A stretch of DNA of 64,000 nt from Nocardia abscessus (GTDB taxonomy: Bacteria > Actinomycetota > Actinomycetes > Mycobacteriales > Mycobacteriaceae). The DNA is taken from NCBI RefSeq assembly GCF_015477775.1, contig NZ_JADLQO010000003.1, forward strand, positions 1 through 64,000, written 5' to 3'. Under the pieces are notes generated by a model. The model was not told the DNA's origin and did not search any database. It saw only the letters and a list, made by a program, of their open reading frames with translations. The first letter of the stretch is position 1. Each line of letters begins with the position of its first letter. The position numbers and the translations under genes were made by a program. Shown here piece after piece: positions 50,009 to 59,872 of this stretch.

Positions 50009-50680
50009 GTGACAGCGCGACTGGCCGGGGTGCTCTGGGACATGGACGGCACGCTGCTCGACTCGGAGAAACTCTGGGACGTCGCGGTGCGCGAGCTCGC
50101 ACGTGAGCACGGACACGAGATGACCGACGAGATCCGGCACGCGCTGATCGGCGCCTCGGGCCCGAACGCCCTGCGGATCATGTTCACCGGCCTGGGTATC
50201 GAGCCGAACCCCGACTCGCTGCGGGCGGCGGGGGAGTTCCTGGAACGGCGGGTGACCGAGTTGATGACCGGCCCCATTCCTTGGCGGCCGGGCGCGAAGG
50301 ACGCGCTGGCCCTGGTTCGCGCCGCGGGCCTGTCCAGCGCGCTCGTCACCAATACCAAGCGGTCGCTCACGGAGTTCGGGCTCGACACCTTGGGGCGCGA
50401 CTTCTTCGATGTCTCGGTTTGCGGCGACGAGGTGGCGCAGGGCAAGCCGGAGCCGGATGTCTACTTGCGCGCCGCCGAGCTGCTCGGTCTCGATCCGGAA
50501 CACTGTGTGGCGGTGGAGGACTCGCCCACCGGCGCCCGTGCGGCCCAGGCCGCGGGCTGCGCACTGGTGGTGGTCCCGTGTGAGATCCCGGTGCCGCACG
50601 TGCCGGGGCGGACGTTCCGTGATTCGCTGATCGGTCTCACCATCGAAGACCTCGAACACGCTCTGCGCGTGCGCGGTTGA
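50009..50680 (+). CDS. HAD-superfamily phosphatase (beta-phosphoglucomutase-like subfamily)
   Basis: A 223-residue HAD hydrolase. Motif I DMDGTLLDSE holds the nucleophile and acid aspartates, motif II is VTNTK, Lys of motif III is in GKPEPDVYL, and motif IV is VEDSPTGARAA. The four-helix cap between motifs I and II marks the phosphoglycolate/phosphoglucomutase type. Substrate unknown. GTG 50009 has AGGAGAT upstream. Genes of this type lie just before hisE in related actinobacteria, as I recall; here the oxygenase cassette separates it from hisE. Confidence 0.88.
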   Translation: MTARLAGVLWDMDGTLLDSEKLWDVAVRELAREHGHEMTDEIRHALIGASGPNALRIMFTGLGIEPNPDSLRAAGEFLERRVTELMTGPIPWRPGAKDALALVRAAGLSSALVTNTKRSLTEFGLDTLGRDFFDVSVCGDEVAQGKPEPDVYLRAAELLGLDPEHCVAVEDSPTGARAAQAAGCALVVVPCEIPVPHVPGRTFRDSLIGLTIEDLEHALRVRG

Positions 50681-50840
50681 GCCGCTCCGGCGGCTGCGCC
50701 ACGGCGACATGCCCGGGTCCCGTGCGCCGAGAGTTACTGTGCCGCAACGGGAGTGCGCGCAGATAGTAGGTGTGACCGTGATCACCGGCAATCTCGCCGA
50801 ATCCCGGGCGTGTCGGCGAGCGCTCCACCAAAATGACGCC

Positions 50841-51704
50841 ATGGCAGCGTTGGGCGTACTCGACGAGATCGTAGATTCCGCACGGTATCCCTTGGCGGAT
50901 CCGGAAGGGCCCGCGCTGCGAGAGGCGGTGCGGCGCGCCCGTGCGGAACTGGCCGACACCGGTTGCACCGTCCTGCGCGGTTTCATCCGCCCTGAGCTGA
51001 CCGAGACCCTGCGAGCGCAGGGGGAGTCGATGGCCCCGCACGCGCACTACGAGGTCGAGCAGGTCAACGCCTACAACATTCCGCTGGACGCCGAACTGCC
51101 GGAGGGTCATCCCGGCCGGATCGTGCTGGAGCGGGGCAACGCCTTCGTGCCCCGCGACCGCATCCCCGTCGATGCGCTGATCCACCGCCTCTACACCGAC
51201 GAACTGTTCCAGCGCTTCGTCGCCGACTGCTTCGGCCTGTCCGAACTGCACGAGTTCGCCGATCCGCTTGCCGGACTGTGCCTCAACGTCGTCGCGCCGG
51301 GTATGTCGCATCCCTGGCATTTCGACACCAACGAGTTCACCGTCTCCATGCTGACCCAGCCCGCCGAGGACGGTGGCGTCTTCGAGTACTGCCCCAACAT
51401 CCGCACACCCGAGGCGGAACACCTCGACGACGTCCGCTCCGTGCTGACCGGCACCGGCGAGCGTTTCGTTCAGCGGCTCGAATTGCGTCCGGGCGACCTG
51501 CAGCTGTTCCAAGGTCGCTTCTCGTTGCACCGCGTCTCACCCGTCGGCGGTGCGCGTCAGCGCCATTCGGCCATCTTCGCCTACACCGATCGTCCCGGGA
51601 TGGTCGGCACGGTGGAACGCACCCGGCAGTTGTTCGGCCGCGTGCTCCCCGACCATCTAGCCGCCGCGGCCGACGCTGTCCGGGGCGATCGACTGCTCGA
51701 CTGA
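50841..51704 (+). CDS. Fe(II)/2-oxoglutarate oxygenase of the HalD/BesD family, with intact HxD triad
   Basis: A 287-residue iron oxygenase closely related in pattern to BesD/HalD, enzymes that halogenate free amino acids such as lysine. The facial triad is H160-F-D162 in HPWHFDTNEFTVSMLTQ and distal H230 in RFSLHRV, with R241 region for 2-oxoglutarate. Halogenases replace the Asp by Gly or Ala to make room for chloride; here Asp162 is kept, so hydroxylation is predicted. YNIPLDAELPEGHPGRIVLE and RGNAFVPRDRIP are family blocks that line the amino-acid pocket. I prefer ATG 50841, where relatives begin; the frame is open to 50709 and a GTG at 50769 is possible. First gene of a three-gene cassette. 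Confidence 0.82.
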   Translation: MAALGVLDEIVDSARYPLADPEGPALREAVRRARAELADTGCTVLRGFIRPELTETLRAQGESMAPHAHYEVEQVNAYNIPLDAELPEGHPGRIVLERGNAFVPRDRIPVDALIHRLYTDELFQRFVADCFGLSELHEFADPLAGLCLNVVAPGMSHPWHFDTNEFTVSMLTQPAEDGGVFEYCPNIRTPEAEHLDDVRSVLTGTGERFVQRLELRPGDLQLFQGRFSLHRVSPVGGARQRHSAIFAYTDRPGMVGTVERTRQLFGRVLPDHLAAAADAVRGDRLLD

Positions 51705-51748
51705 GCCGAACGGCTCGACTGACCGAGCTCGACCCGAGAGGACCGACA

Positions 51749-52585
51749 GTGCCAGTGCCGTTACACACGACCGGGAAAGCGTCTTTCGACGATATCTACG
51801 ACCGCCCCGATCCGCGCGCGTACTACGCGCGCATGTCCGATCTGGACTACCGCATTCCGGAACTGGCGAAACCGTTCTTCCAGCAGCAGATTCGAGAATT
51901 CCGCGCATCCGCCCGGGTCGCCGTGCCGACCGTGCTCGACATCGGCTGCTCCTACGGCGTGAACGCCGCGCTGCTGCGTCTGGACACCACGATCGGCGAC
52001 CTGGCCGAGCACTATGCCGTCACCGACATCGATCGAGCCGGTCTGATCCGGCGCGACCGAGCCCGCGTCGCGGCGCGGGCCGGAGCCGCCGACGTCCGCT
52101 TCCTCGGCATGGATGCCGCTCGCCCGGCCCTCGACTACGCGCACGAGGCCGGGCTCCTGCACGACGTGGTACACGCCGACCTGGAGTCCGGCGAACCGAA
52201 CGACGACCAGCGCGCCCTGCTCGCGACCGCCGATCTGGTCGTCTCCACCGGCTGCATCGGCTACGTCACCGAGAAGACCTTGACGCGCGTGGCCACCGCG
52301 CACCCGCGCAGGCGGCCGTGGATGGCACACTTCGTATTGCGCATGTTCGACTTCGCACCGATCGAGGCGGAACTCGCCGCGCTCGGCTACCGGACCGAGC
52401 AGGCGCCGGGGTTGTACGAGCAGCGCAGGTTCGCCTCCACGGCCGAGCAGGCGCAGGTGCTGAACACCCTGTCCGCCAATGGGATCGACACCACCGGCCG
52501 GGAAGACCAGGGGTGGCTGTATGCCAACCTGTACTTGTCCAGGCCGCTGCCGAAACATCACGCCGACACCGAGGATCCGCATTGA
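51749..52585 (+). CDS. Class I SAM-dependent methyltransferase
   Basis: A 278-residue methyltransferase. Motif I is TVLDIGCSYGVNAALLRL (residues about 66-83), motif II-like acid is in AVTDIDRAG, and LLATADLVVSTGCIGYVTEK is the motif IV/post region. The C-terminal half (FDFAPIEAELAALGYRTEQA) is not one I can tie to a substrate class. GTG 51749 follows GAGAGG. It begins 44 bases after the oxygenase gene, and its stop overlaps the TTG start of the acyltransferase gene, so these are one operon. In context an N-methyltransferase acting on an amino-acid product is plausible; O-methylation cannot be excluded. Confidence 0.8.
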   Translation: MPVPLHTTGKASFDDIYDRPDPRAYYARMSDLDYRIPELAKPFFQQQIREFRASARVAVPTVLDIGCSYGVNAALLRLDTTIGDLAEHYAVTDIDRAGLIRRDRARVAARAGAADVRFLGMDAARPALDYAHEAGLLHDVVHADLESGEPNDDQRALLATADLVVSTGCIGYVTEKTLTRVATAHPRRRPWMAHFVLRMFDFAPIEAELAALGYRTEQAPGLYEQRRFASTAEQAQVLNTLSANGIDTTGREDQGWLYANLYLSRPLPKHHADTEDPH

Positions 52586-54396
52586 CCGAACGCACCTTCG
52601 CCGCCGACGACCACCTACCCCGGGTGCCCCTGCCGACGCTGGAGGACAGCTGTGGCCGATTCCTGCAGTGGTGCGAGCCGCTGCTGACGGCCGATGAGCT
52701 CGCCGCCACCCGGGCGGCGGTCGACGACCTGCTGCGACCCGACGGGCCGGGCCGAACGCTGCACGCGGCGCTCGCGGAGTACGACGCGACGCCCGGTGTG
52801 GGCAGCTGGCTGGACCTGTTCTGGCCGTCGCGGTACCTGGGCAGGCGGGATCGGATCGCCCTGAACGCGAATTTCTTCTTCCTGTTCCGGGACGACACGC
52901 CCCTGGCGGTCTCCACCGCCGCCACTCAGGTGGACCGAGCCGCGGGCATCATCTCCGCCGCCGTCGACTACAAGCTGGCCCTCGACCAGGAGGCCGTGCC
53001 CGCGGTGACCCAGCGCGGGCAGAAGCTGTCCATGTGGCAGAACAAGTACCTGTTCTCCGAGACCAGGATCCCCGGTGTGGAGCAGGACACCGTGCGGGTC
53101 CCCTACAGCGCGGAATGGCCGGGTCCCTCGCAGGCCAGGCACATCGTGGTGTTCTTCCGCGGCAGCACGTTCCGGATGGACGTGATCGGTCCGGACGGGG
53201 CGCCGTACTCGCCGGAGGATCTCGCCGACGGGCTGCGCGCCGTGCTGAAGGCGGGCGCCCGCCCCACCCGCACCGACTCCGCCGTCGGGCACCTCACCAC
53301 CAAGGCCCGCGCGGAGTGGGCGCAGAGCAGGCAGCGGCTGCTCGCCGAGCCGGTGAACGCCGCGGCGCTGGACGCGATCGAGACCGCGCTGTTCGCCATC
53401 TGCCTCGAGGACTTCGCTCCCCGCGACGAACTGCACGCCTGCGATCAGCTGCTGCACGGTGACAGCGCGAACCGGTGGTTCGACAAGTCGGTGTCGTTCA
53501 TCGTCTTCGCCGACGGACAGGCGGGCATCAACGTCGAACACTGCGGACTCGACGGCACCACCATCCTGTCGTTCGTGGACGCCCTGCTGGAGACCCCGGT
53601 GCCGGAACACGCCACGCGTTCCGGCGCGCAGGCCCAGGGGCTGCCCGCGGTCGAGCCGATCGAGTTCGTGCTGGACGCGGCGCAGCGCAGCGATATCGCC
53701 GCGGCGGGCGCCGCCTTCGCCGACTACGCCGCGGCGAACGCCACCCAGACGGTGTCGTTCCCGGACTTCGGCACCACCAAGGCCAAGCAGCTGGGCATCT
53801 CGCCGGACGCGTTCGCGCAGCTGAGCTACCAGCTGGCCCACCGGCGCAGCAAGGGGCTCACCGGCGCCACCTACGAGTCCATCGCGACCAGGCAGTACCG
53901 CAACGGTCGCACCGAGGCCATGCGGGTGGTCACCCCGGAGATGATCGCCTTCGTGGACGCGATGCAGGACCCGGACGCGGACGCGGAGGCTCAGCTCGCC
54001 GCGGCGCGGACGGCGGCGGCCGCGCACGTGGAACGGGCCAAGCAGTGCCAGGCCGGTGACGCGCCCGAGCAGCACCTGTGGGAGCTGGAGTGGATCCAGC
54101 GCCGTCGCGGTGCGGAACTGGGCGTCACCGACCCGATCCCGCTCTACGACAGCCCCGGCTGGACGATCATGCGCGACGACTACCTGAGCACCAGCTCGGC
54201 GCCGTCGGTGAACATCCGCTACTTCGGTTTCGGTTCCACCAGCTCCCGGTGCATCGGCATCGCCTACGTCCTGCTTCCGGACCGCTGGAACCTCTACCTC
54301 GCCACGCCGAAGCCGGTGGCCGACCAGATGCACGCTTTCGCCGACCACCTCCGCACGGCGGTCGCCGACCTGCAGGCATTGCTCGCCGGGAACTAG
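52582..54396 (+). CDS. Choline/carnitine O-acyltransferase family protein
   Basis: A 604-residue member of the carnitine acyltransferase family, otherwise mostly eukaryotic. The N-terminal [20 protein letters not shown] is the family opening. The catalytic His is H320 in [14 protein letters not shown] after [35 protein letters not shown] carries the STS motif that contacts carnitine's carboxylate and the following G-rich turn. Such enzymes transfer acyl groups between CoA and the hydroxyl of carnitine or choline. No targeting sequence is seen. TTG 52582 is the start, overlapping the upstream stop (TTGA); the frame is open further left only within the methyltransferase gene. A terminator-like hairpin follows. 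Confidence 0.92.
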   Translation: MTERTFAADDHLPRVPLPTLEDSCGRFLQWCEPLLTADELAATRAAVDDLLRPDGPGRTLHAALAEYDATPGVGSWLDLFWPSRYLGRRDRIALNANFFFLFRDDTPLAVSTAATQVDRAAGIISAAVDYKLALDQEAVPAVTQRGQKLSMWQNKYLFSETRIPGVEQDTVRVPYSAEWPGPSQARHIVVFFRGSTFRMDVIGPDGAPYSPEDLADGLRAVLKAGARPTRTDSAVGHLTTKARAEWAQSRQRLLAEPVNAAALDAIETALFAICLEDFAPRDELHACDQLLHGDSANRWFDKSVSFIVFADGQAGINVEHCGLDGTTILSFVDALLETPVPEHATRSGAQAQGLPAVEPIEFVLDAAQRSDIAAAGAAFADYAAANATQTVSFPDFGTTKAKQLGISPDAFAQLSYQLAHRRSKGLTGATYESIATRQYRNGRTEAMRVVTPEMIAFVDAMQDPDADAEAQLAAARTAAAAHVERAKQCQAGDAPEQHLWELEWIQRRRGAELGVTDPIPLYDSPGWTIMRDDYLSTSSAPSVNIRYFGFGSTSSRCIGIAYVLLPDRWNLYLATPKPVADQMHAFADHLRTAVADLQALLAGN

Positions 54397-54416
54397 GCCG
54401 TCGCCGCCCGGTTCTT

Positions 54417-54447
54417 CCGCCCGGCCGGGGGTGGGGGAGCCGGGCGG
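54417..54447 (+). terminator. Terminator-like hairpin after the acyltransferase gene
   Basis: CCGCCCGGC (54417-54425) and GCCGGGCGG (54439-54447) are perfect 9-base arms around a 13-base G-rich loop, 20 bases after the stop. It probably separates the cassette transcript from hisE-hisG. Confidence 0.55.
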
Positions 54448-54480
54448 TCGCCGTTTCCGGCCATCGTGGGCCGGAGCAAC

Positions 54481-54498
54481 AGACCCGCATCCGGGTCT
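54481..54498 (+). promoter_or_regulatory. Small inverted repeat before hisE
   Basis: AGACCCG-CATC-CGGGTCT, a perfect 7-base stem, ends 16 bases before the hisE GTG. It could be an operator overlapping the promoter or a second terminator; there is no T tract. Confidence 0.35.
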
Positions 54499-54514
54499 GA
54501 AACAATGGCTCATC

Positions 54515-54778
54515 GTGAAGAACTTCGAATCCCTGTTCGCCGAGCTTCAGGATCGTGCGGTCAACCGCCCCGAGGGGTCCGGAACCGTTGCCGCGCTGGA
54601 CGCGGGCGTGCACACCCAGGGTAAGAAGGTGCTCGAGGAGGCGGGCGAGGTGTGGCTGGCCGCCGAACACGAGAGCGACGAGTCGCTCGCCGAGGAGATC
54701 TCCCAGCTGCTGTATTGGGTACAGGTGCTGATGGTGGGTCGCGGGCTGAAGCTCGAAGACGTGTACCGACATCTGTGA
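54515..54778 (+). CDS. hisE: Phosphoribosyl-ATP pyrophosphatase HisE
   Basis: Second step of histidine synthesis: hydrolyses phosphoribosyl-ATP to phosphoribosyl-AMP. The 87 residues match Mtb HisE nearly throughout: [15 protein letters not shown], then [19 protein letters not shown] with the Mg-binding EExxE pattern, and [17 protein letters not shown] 54515 is chosen because it matches that N terminus; a frame open to 54431 would read through the hairpin. It is followed 45 bases on by hisG, as in mycobacteria. Confidence 0.96.
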   Translation: MKNFESLFAELQDRAVNRPEGSGTVAALDAGVHTQGKKVLEEAGEVWLAAEHESDESLAEEISQLLYWVQVLMVGRGLKLEDVYRHL

Positions 54779-54823
54779 CGGCCGTCCGACACCCCGTTTC
54801 TCCTCCCGAAAGGACTCCCTCCC

Positions 54824-55675
54824 ATGCTGCGCGTCGCAGTCCCCAACAAAGGCGCCCTGTCCGAATCCGCGGTTTCGATCCTCGCCGAAGCGGGCTACCG
54901 CAAGCGCACCGATTCGCGTGACCTGACCGTGCTCGACCCGGCCAACCAGGTCGAGTTCTTCTTCCTGCGGCCCAAGGACATCGCGATCTACGTCGGTTCC
55001 GGTGAACTCGACCTGGGCATCACCGGACGTGATCTCGCGCTGGATTCCGGCGCGCCGGTCCAGGAACGCCTCGCCCTCGGTTTCGGGCGCTCCACCTTCC
55101 GCTACGCCGCCCCGGCCGGGCGGGAGTGGAAGGTCGAAGACCTCTACGACAAGCGCATCGCCACCTCCTACCCGAACCTGGTGCTGAGCGATCTGCGCCG
55201 CCGAGGCATCGAGGCCGAGGTGATCCGCCTGGACGGCGCGGTGGAGATCTCCATCCAGCTCGGCGTCGCCGACGCCATCGCCGACGTCGTCGGCTCGGGG
55301 CGCACGCTGCGTCAGCACAATCTGGTGGCGTTCGGTGAATCGCTGTGCGACTCCGAGGGCGTGCTCGTCGAACGCAAGGACGCCGACCAGGACGACCGGG
55401 CCCGCAACCAGCTCGTCGCCCGAGTCCAGGGCGTGGTTTTCGCCCAGCAGTACGTCATGCTGGACTACGACTGCCCGAAGGACCTGCTCGACGAGGCCTT
55501 CGTCATCACCCCGGGACTGGAATCGCCCACGGTGGCGCCGCTGGCCGACACCGGCTGGATGGCGGTGCGCGCATTGGTTCCGCGCAAGCAGAGCAACGAG
55601 CTGATGGACAAGCTGGCCGATCTGGGCGCGAAAGCGATCCTGGCCACCGACATTCGCTCCTGTCGCGCATTCTGA
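54824..55675 (+). CDS. hisG: ATP phosphoribosyltransferase HisG, long form
   Basis: First and feedback-inhibited enzyme of histidine synthesis. At 283 residues it is the long form with a C-terminal regulatory domain, so no HisZ is needed. [20 protein letters not shown] begins the protein; [15 protein letters not shown] and the PRPP loop [13 protein letters not shown] are present; the C-terminal ACT-like part ends with [23 protein letters not shown] follows GAAAGGACT. Translated after hisE on the same transcript. Confidence 0.97.
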   Translation: MLRVAVPNKGALSESAVSILAEAGYRKRTDSRDLTVLDPANQVEFFFLRPKDIAIYVGSGELDLGITGRDLALDSGAPVQERLALGFGRSTFRYAAPAGREWKVEDLYDKRIATSYPNLVLSDLRRRGIEAEVIRLDGAVEISIQLGVADAIADVVGSGRTLRQHNLVAFGESLCDSEGVLVERKDADQDDRARNQLVARVQGVVFAQQYVMLDYDCPKDLLDEAFVITPGLESPTVAPLADTGWMAVRALVPRKQSNELMDKLADLGAKAILATDIRSCRAF

Positions 55676-55788
55676 ACGCCGGATCAGTCCGATCCGCCTG
55701 ATCCGTTCAGGCTGAGCGCAATCGGTGTGCACTGTGACCGGGTGTTGCTACCGTGCGGCCTCTCGATGAGGAAACGCAAGGAGCACCC

Positions 55789-55923
55789 GTGTCACAGTCA
55801 CCACCCGAGGATCAGTCGGGCAGCACATTCACCTGGAACGAGGACTGGCTGGCGGCGATCGCCGGGCTGATCCTGATCGCGCTGGTCCTGCTCGGCGTGC
55901 TTCCGGACTGGCTGGTGCCGTGA
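55789..55923 (+). CDS. Small single-span membrane protein upstream of the YeiH-like exporter
   Basis: A 44-residue reading frame with GTG 55789 behind AAGGAG. It encodes a polar N terminus rich in Ser, Pro and Gln, then TFTWNEDWLAAIAGLILIAL, giving one membrane helix, and ends PDWLVP. Its TGA overlaps the ATG of the exporter gene (TGATG). In many YeiH/UPF0324 transporters the N-terminal segment has a similar WxEDWLA helix, so this looks like that helix on a separate small protein, a likely subunit. Confidence 0.6.
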   Translation: MSQSPPEDQSGSTFTWNEDWLAAIAGLILIALVLLGVLPDWLVP

Positions 55924-57122
55924 TGGCCGGGACCGGCGCCGGAGCGGCGGACGAACCGAAAGCGCTGACGGACAACGAATCCGGCGCGAAGGCAGCGCCC
56001 GGCGAACTTCCGTCCTCGGAGACCGAAGCGGTGCGGGCGGCGTCCCGGCCGACCGCGGGGGCCATCGTGGCCGGTGTCGCGGTCGTCCTCGTGCTCGGCG
56101 CCCTCACCCGCTACTTCGAGACGCACGTCCCGCGGTGGGCGGCGGACACTCCGTTCAAACGGGTCGCCAAGTCGGTCGAGTACCCGGTGTACGCCATCGC
56201 TCTCGGCTTGATCGGCAACGTCGTGCTCACCAGACTGGCCGTGCGCGAACGGCTTTCGGCCGGTTTCCGCACCGAGTTCTTCATCAAGACCGGCGTGGTG
56301 CTGCTCGGCGCGTCGATCAATCTGAAGATCCTGGTCACCGCGGCGGGTCCGTCGATCCTGCAAGCGCTACTGCTGATCACGGCCGTGTTCGGCTTCACAT
56401 GGTGGCTGGGCGGACGGCTCGGGCTGGACGACAAGCTGCGCGCGCTGCTGTCGTCCGCGGTGTCGATCTGCGGTGTCAGCGCGGCCATCGCCGCGGCGGG
56501 GGCGGTCCAGGCGCGGCGCGAGCAGATCGCCTACGCGGCCTCGCTGGTGATCGTTTTCGCGCTGCCCTCGATCTTCCTGCTGCCCTGGCTGGCGGAGGTG
56601 CTCGGATTGCCGGACGCGGTCGCGGGCGCATGGATCGGCGGCAATATCGACACCACAGCGGCGGTCGCGGCCGCGGGCGCGATCGCGGGGGAGCAGGCGC
56701 TGCAGATCGCTACCATCGTCAAGACCACGCAGAACGCCCTGATCGGCGTCGTCGCGATCGCGCTGACCGCGTACTTCACGCTGCGCGTCGAGCGGACGCC
56801 GGGGGCGGCGCGGCCGTCGGCGCGCCAGTTCTGGGAGCGGTTTCCGAAGTTCGTACTCGGCTTCGTCGCCGCGTCGGTCATCGGCACGCTGTACCTGCAG
56901 GCGGTGGACAAGAAGTCGGGCGCGGCACACATCGCGATCGTCAACGATCTGCGCACCTGGTTCCTGATCTTCGCCTTCGTCTCCATCGGCCTGGAGTTCT
57001 CGCTGCGCGGACTACGCGACGCGGGGTGGCGACCGGTGGTGGTGTTCGGATCCGCGGCGGTCGTGAATCTCGTTGTGGGCCTGGGACTTTCGGTGTTGCT
57101 GTTCCACGACTTCACCATCTGA
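55923..57122 (+). CDS. YeiH/UPF0324-family putative sulfate exporter
   Basis: Integral membrane protein of 399 residues with about ten hydrophobic helices. Family signatures include RTEFFIKTGVVLLGASINLK, SSAVSICGVSAAIAAAGAVQ and AGAWIGGNIDTTAAVAAAGA followed by TIVKTTQNALIG. Members are annotated as sulfate or sulfonate-derived anion exporters, on limited evidence. ATG 55923 overlaps the stop of the 44-residue protein; GTG 55920 is one codon upstream. Position after hisG matches Rv2120c, also a membrane protein, in M. tuberculosis. Confidence 0.85.
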   Translation: MAGTGAGAADEPKALTDNESGAKAAPGELPSSETEAVRAASRPTAGAIVAGVAVVLVLGALTRYFETHVPRWAADTPFKRVAKSVEYPVYAIALGLIGNVVLTRLAVRERLSAGFRTEFFIKTGVVLLGASINLKILVTAAGPSILQALLLITAVFGFTWWLGGRLGLDDKLRALLSSAVSICGVSAAIAAAGAVQARREQIAYAASLVIVFALPSIFLLPWLAEVLGLPDAVAGAWIGGNIDTTAAVAAAGAIAGEQALQIATIVKTTQNALIGVVAIALTAYFTLRVERTPGAARPSARQFWERFPKFVLGFVAASVIGTLYLQAVDKKSGAAHIAIVNDLRTWFLIFAFVSIGLEFSLRGLRDAGWRPVVVFGSAAVVNLVVGLGLSVLLFHDFTI

Positions 57123-57168
57123 GTGGCCGGCTCGTGCTGACCCGGCGCGCGGCGGGGCGCAGCGGGTG

Positions 57169-57300
57169 ATGCGGCCCGCCCGGTCCGCATCGGGATCGCG
57201 GGTGCCGGACGGACCGGGAGCTACACCATCGACGCATTGATGAAATCCGACGCCGAGGTGGGCGTCGACCGTCCGGCCCAGCCGGTCCGCCGCCCGGTTG
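57169..57300 (+). pseudogene. N-terminal remnant of a ferredoxin-NADP reductase (FprA-like)
   Basis: Translated from 57183, the plus strand reads VRIGIAGAGRTGSYTIDALM then KSDAEVGVD. That matches the FAD-binding opening of actinobacterial FprA-type reductases (RIAIVGAGPAGIYAADALMKSDAEVSID) with changes that break the GxGxxG pocket (GAGRTG). A one-base shift separates this frame from an ATG at 57169 (MRPAR), and the similarity ends at about 57270. The rest of the gene is gone; the RecB-like gene's stop lies at 57306. This is a decayed gene fragment. Confidence 0.65.
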
Positions 57301-57305
57301 CTCGT

Positions 57306-59126
<1,821 letters not shown>

Positions 59127-59161
59127 GCTCGGCCCGGGCGTGCAGCGCGGGACGCGCCGGA

Positions 59162-59692
59162 TCAGGCCGGGACGCAGGGCGCCTGCGCGAAGCCGAGCAG
59201 CAGGCAGCCGCTCGCGTCCGACAGCTTCCAGGTGCCGTCCACGTTTTCCCAGCTCAGCGGCACCGCCGGGCTGGCGCCGTGCGGGGAGGCGATGGTCACC
59301 TGCGCGTTCGCGGTGGTGCCCTGGGTGGTGATGTCGGCGACCGTGAAGGTGAGCGCGTAGCCCTGCAGGCCCTTGTTCATCTGGTCGATGTTGGCGGTGC
59401 GCTGCTCACCGTTGACGATCAGCTTGGACTTCTCCGGGGTGGGTACATTCGGATCGGCGAGCTTCACCAGCACCGCCTGCAACGTCTCTGCGGTCGGTGC
59501 CCCGGTCGCATGGTCGCCGTGGCTGTGGGTACCCGATGCCGCGGCGCTGGCGGTGGCCGAGGTCGCCGCGTTGGTGGTCGCGCTGGTGGTGGAGTCGTCG
59601 TCGGAGCCGCATGCCGCCAATGCGCCGGACAGGGCCAGCGCCGCCGCGGCGGTGGCAAGGGAGACGCGCAGGGTTCTGGCGGGAAGGAGCAT
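59162..59692 (-). CDS. lppK: Lipoprotein of the LppK/Mtb12 family
   Basis: A 176-residue secreted lipoprotein. The signal peptide ends with the lipobox LSGALAAC, placing the lipidated Cys at about residue 28, followed by a Ser/Thr/Ala-rich linker with a short HSHGDH run that could bind metal. The folded part (TAETLQAVLVKLADPNVPTP, then LTFTVADITTQGTTANAQVT and PLSWENVDGTWKLSDASGC) matches the Mtb12 low-molecular-weight antigen fold. Position opposite arc corresponds to lppK (Rv2116). Two C-terminal cysteines may form a disulfide. ATG follows GAAAGG. An IdeR-like box lies 51 bases upstream. Confidence 0.85.
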   Translation of the reverse strand: MLLPARTLRVSLATAAAALALSGALAACGSDDDSTTSATTNAATSATASAAASGTHSHGDHATGAPTAETLQAVLVKLADPNVPTPEKSKLIVNGEQRTANIDQMNKGLQGYALTFTVADITTQGTTANAQVTIASPHGASPAVPLSWENVDGTWKLSDASGCLLLGFAQAPCVPA

Positions 59693-59742
59693 GGTTCGGC
59701 AACCTTTCGGCTCGGGCGGCGAGCGGGCTCGCCAGGGTCGGG

Positions 59743-59761
59743 TTAGGGCAGGCTAACATGG
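59743..59761. promoter_or_regulatory. IdeR/DtxR-like iron box between lppK and arc
   Basis: TTAGGGCAGGCTAACATGG matches the IdeR consensus at 14 of 19 positions, with the central AGGCTAAC intact. It is 51 bases upstream of lppK and 112 upstream of arc, so either or both could respond to iron. No binding data. Confidence 0.45.
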
Positions 59762-59872
59762 ATGTCCGGCCGCCGATCGCGGCCCAGATGTGATCACCAA
59801 GAAACCATGTCGGAAAGCGAGAACGGGTCGCGCCCGGTAGCGTTGATAGACCGGGACTGGGAGGAGCAGCAC

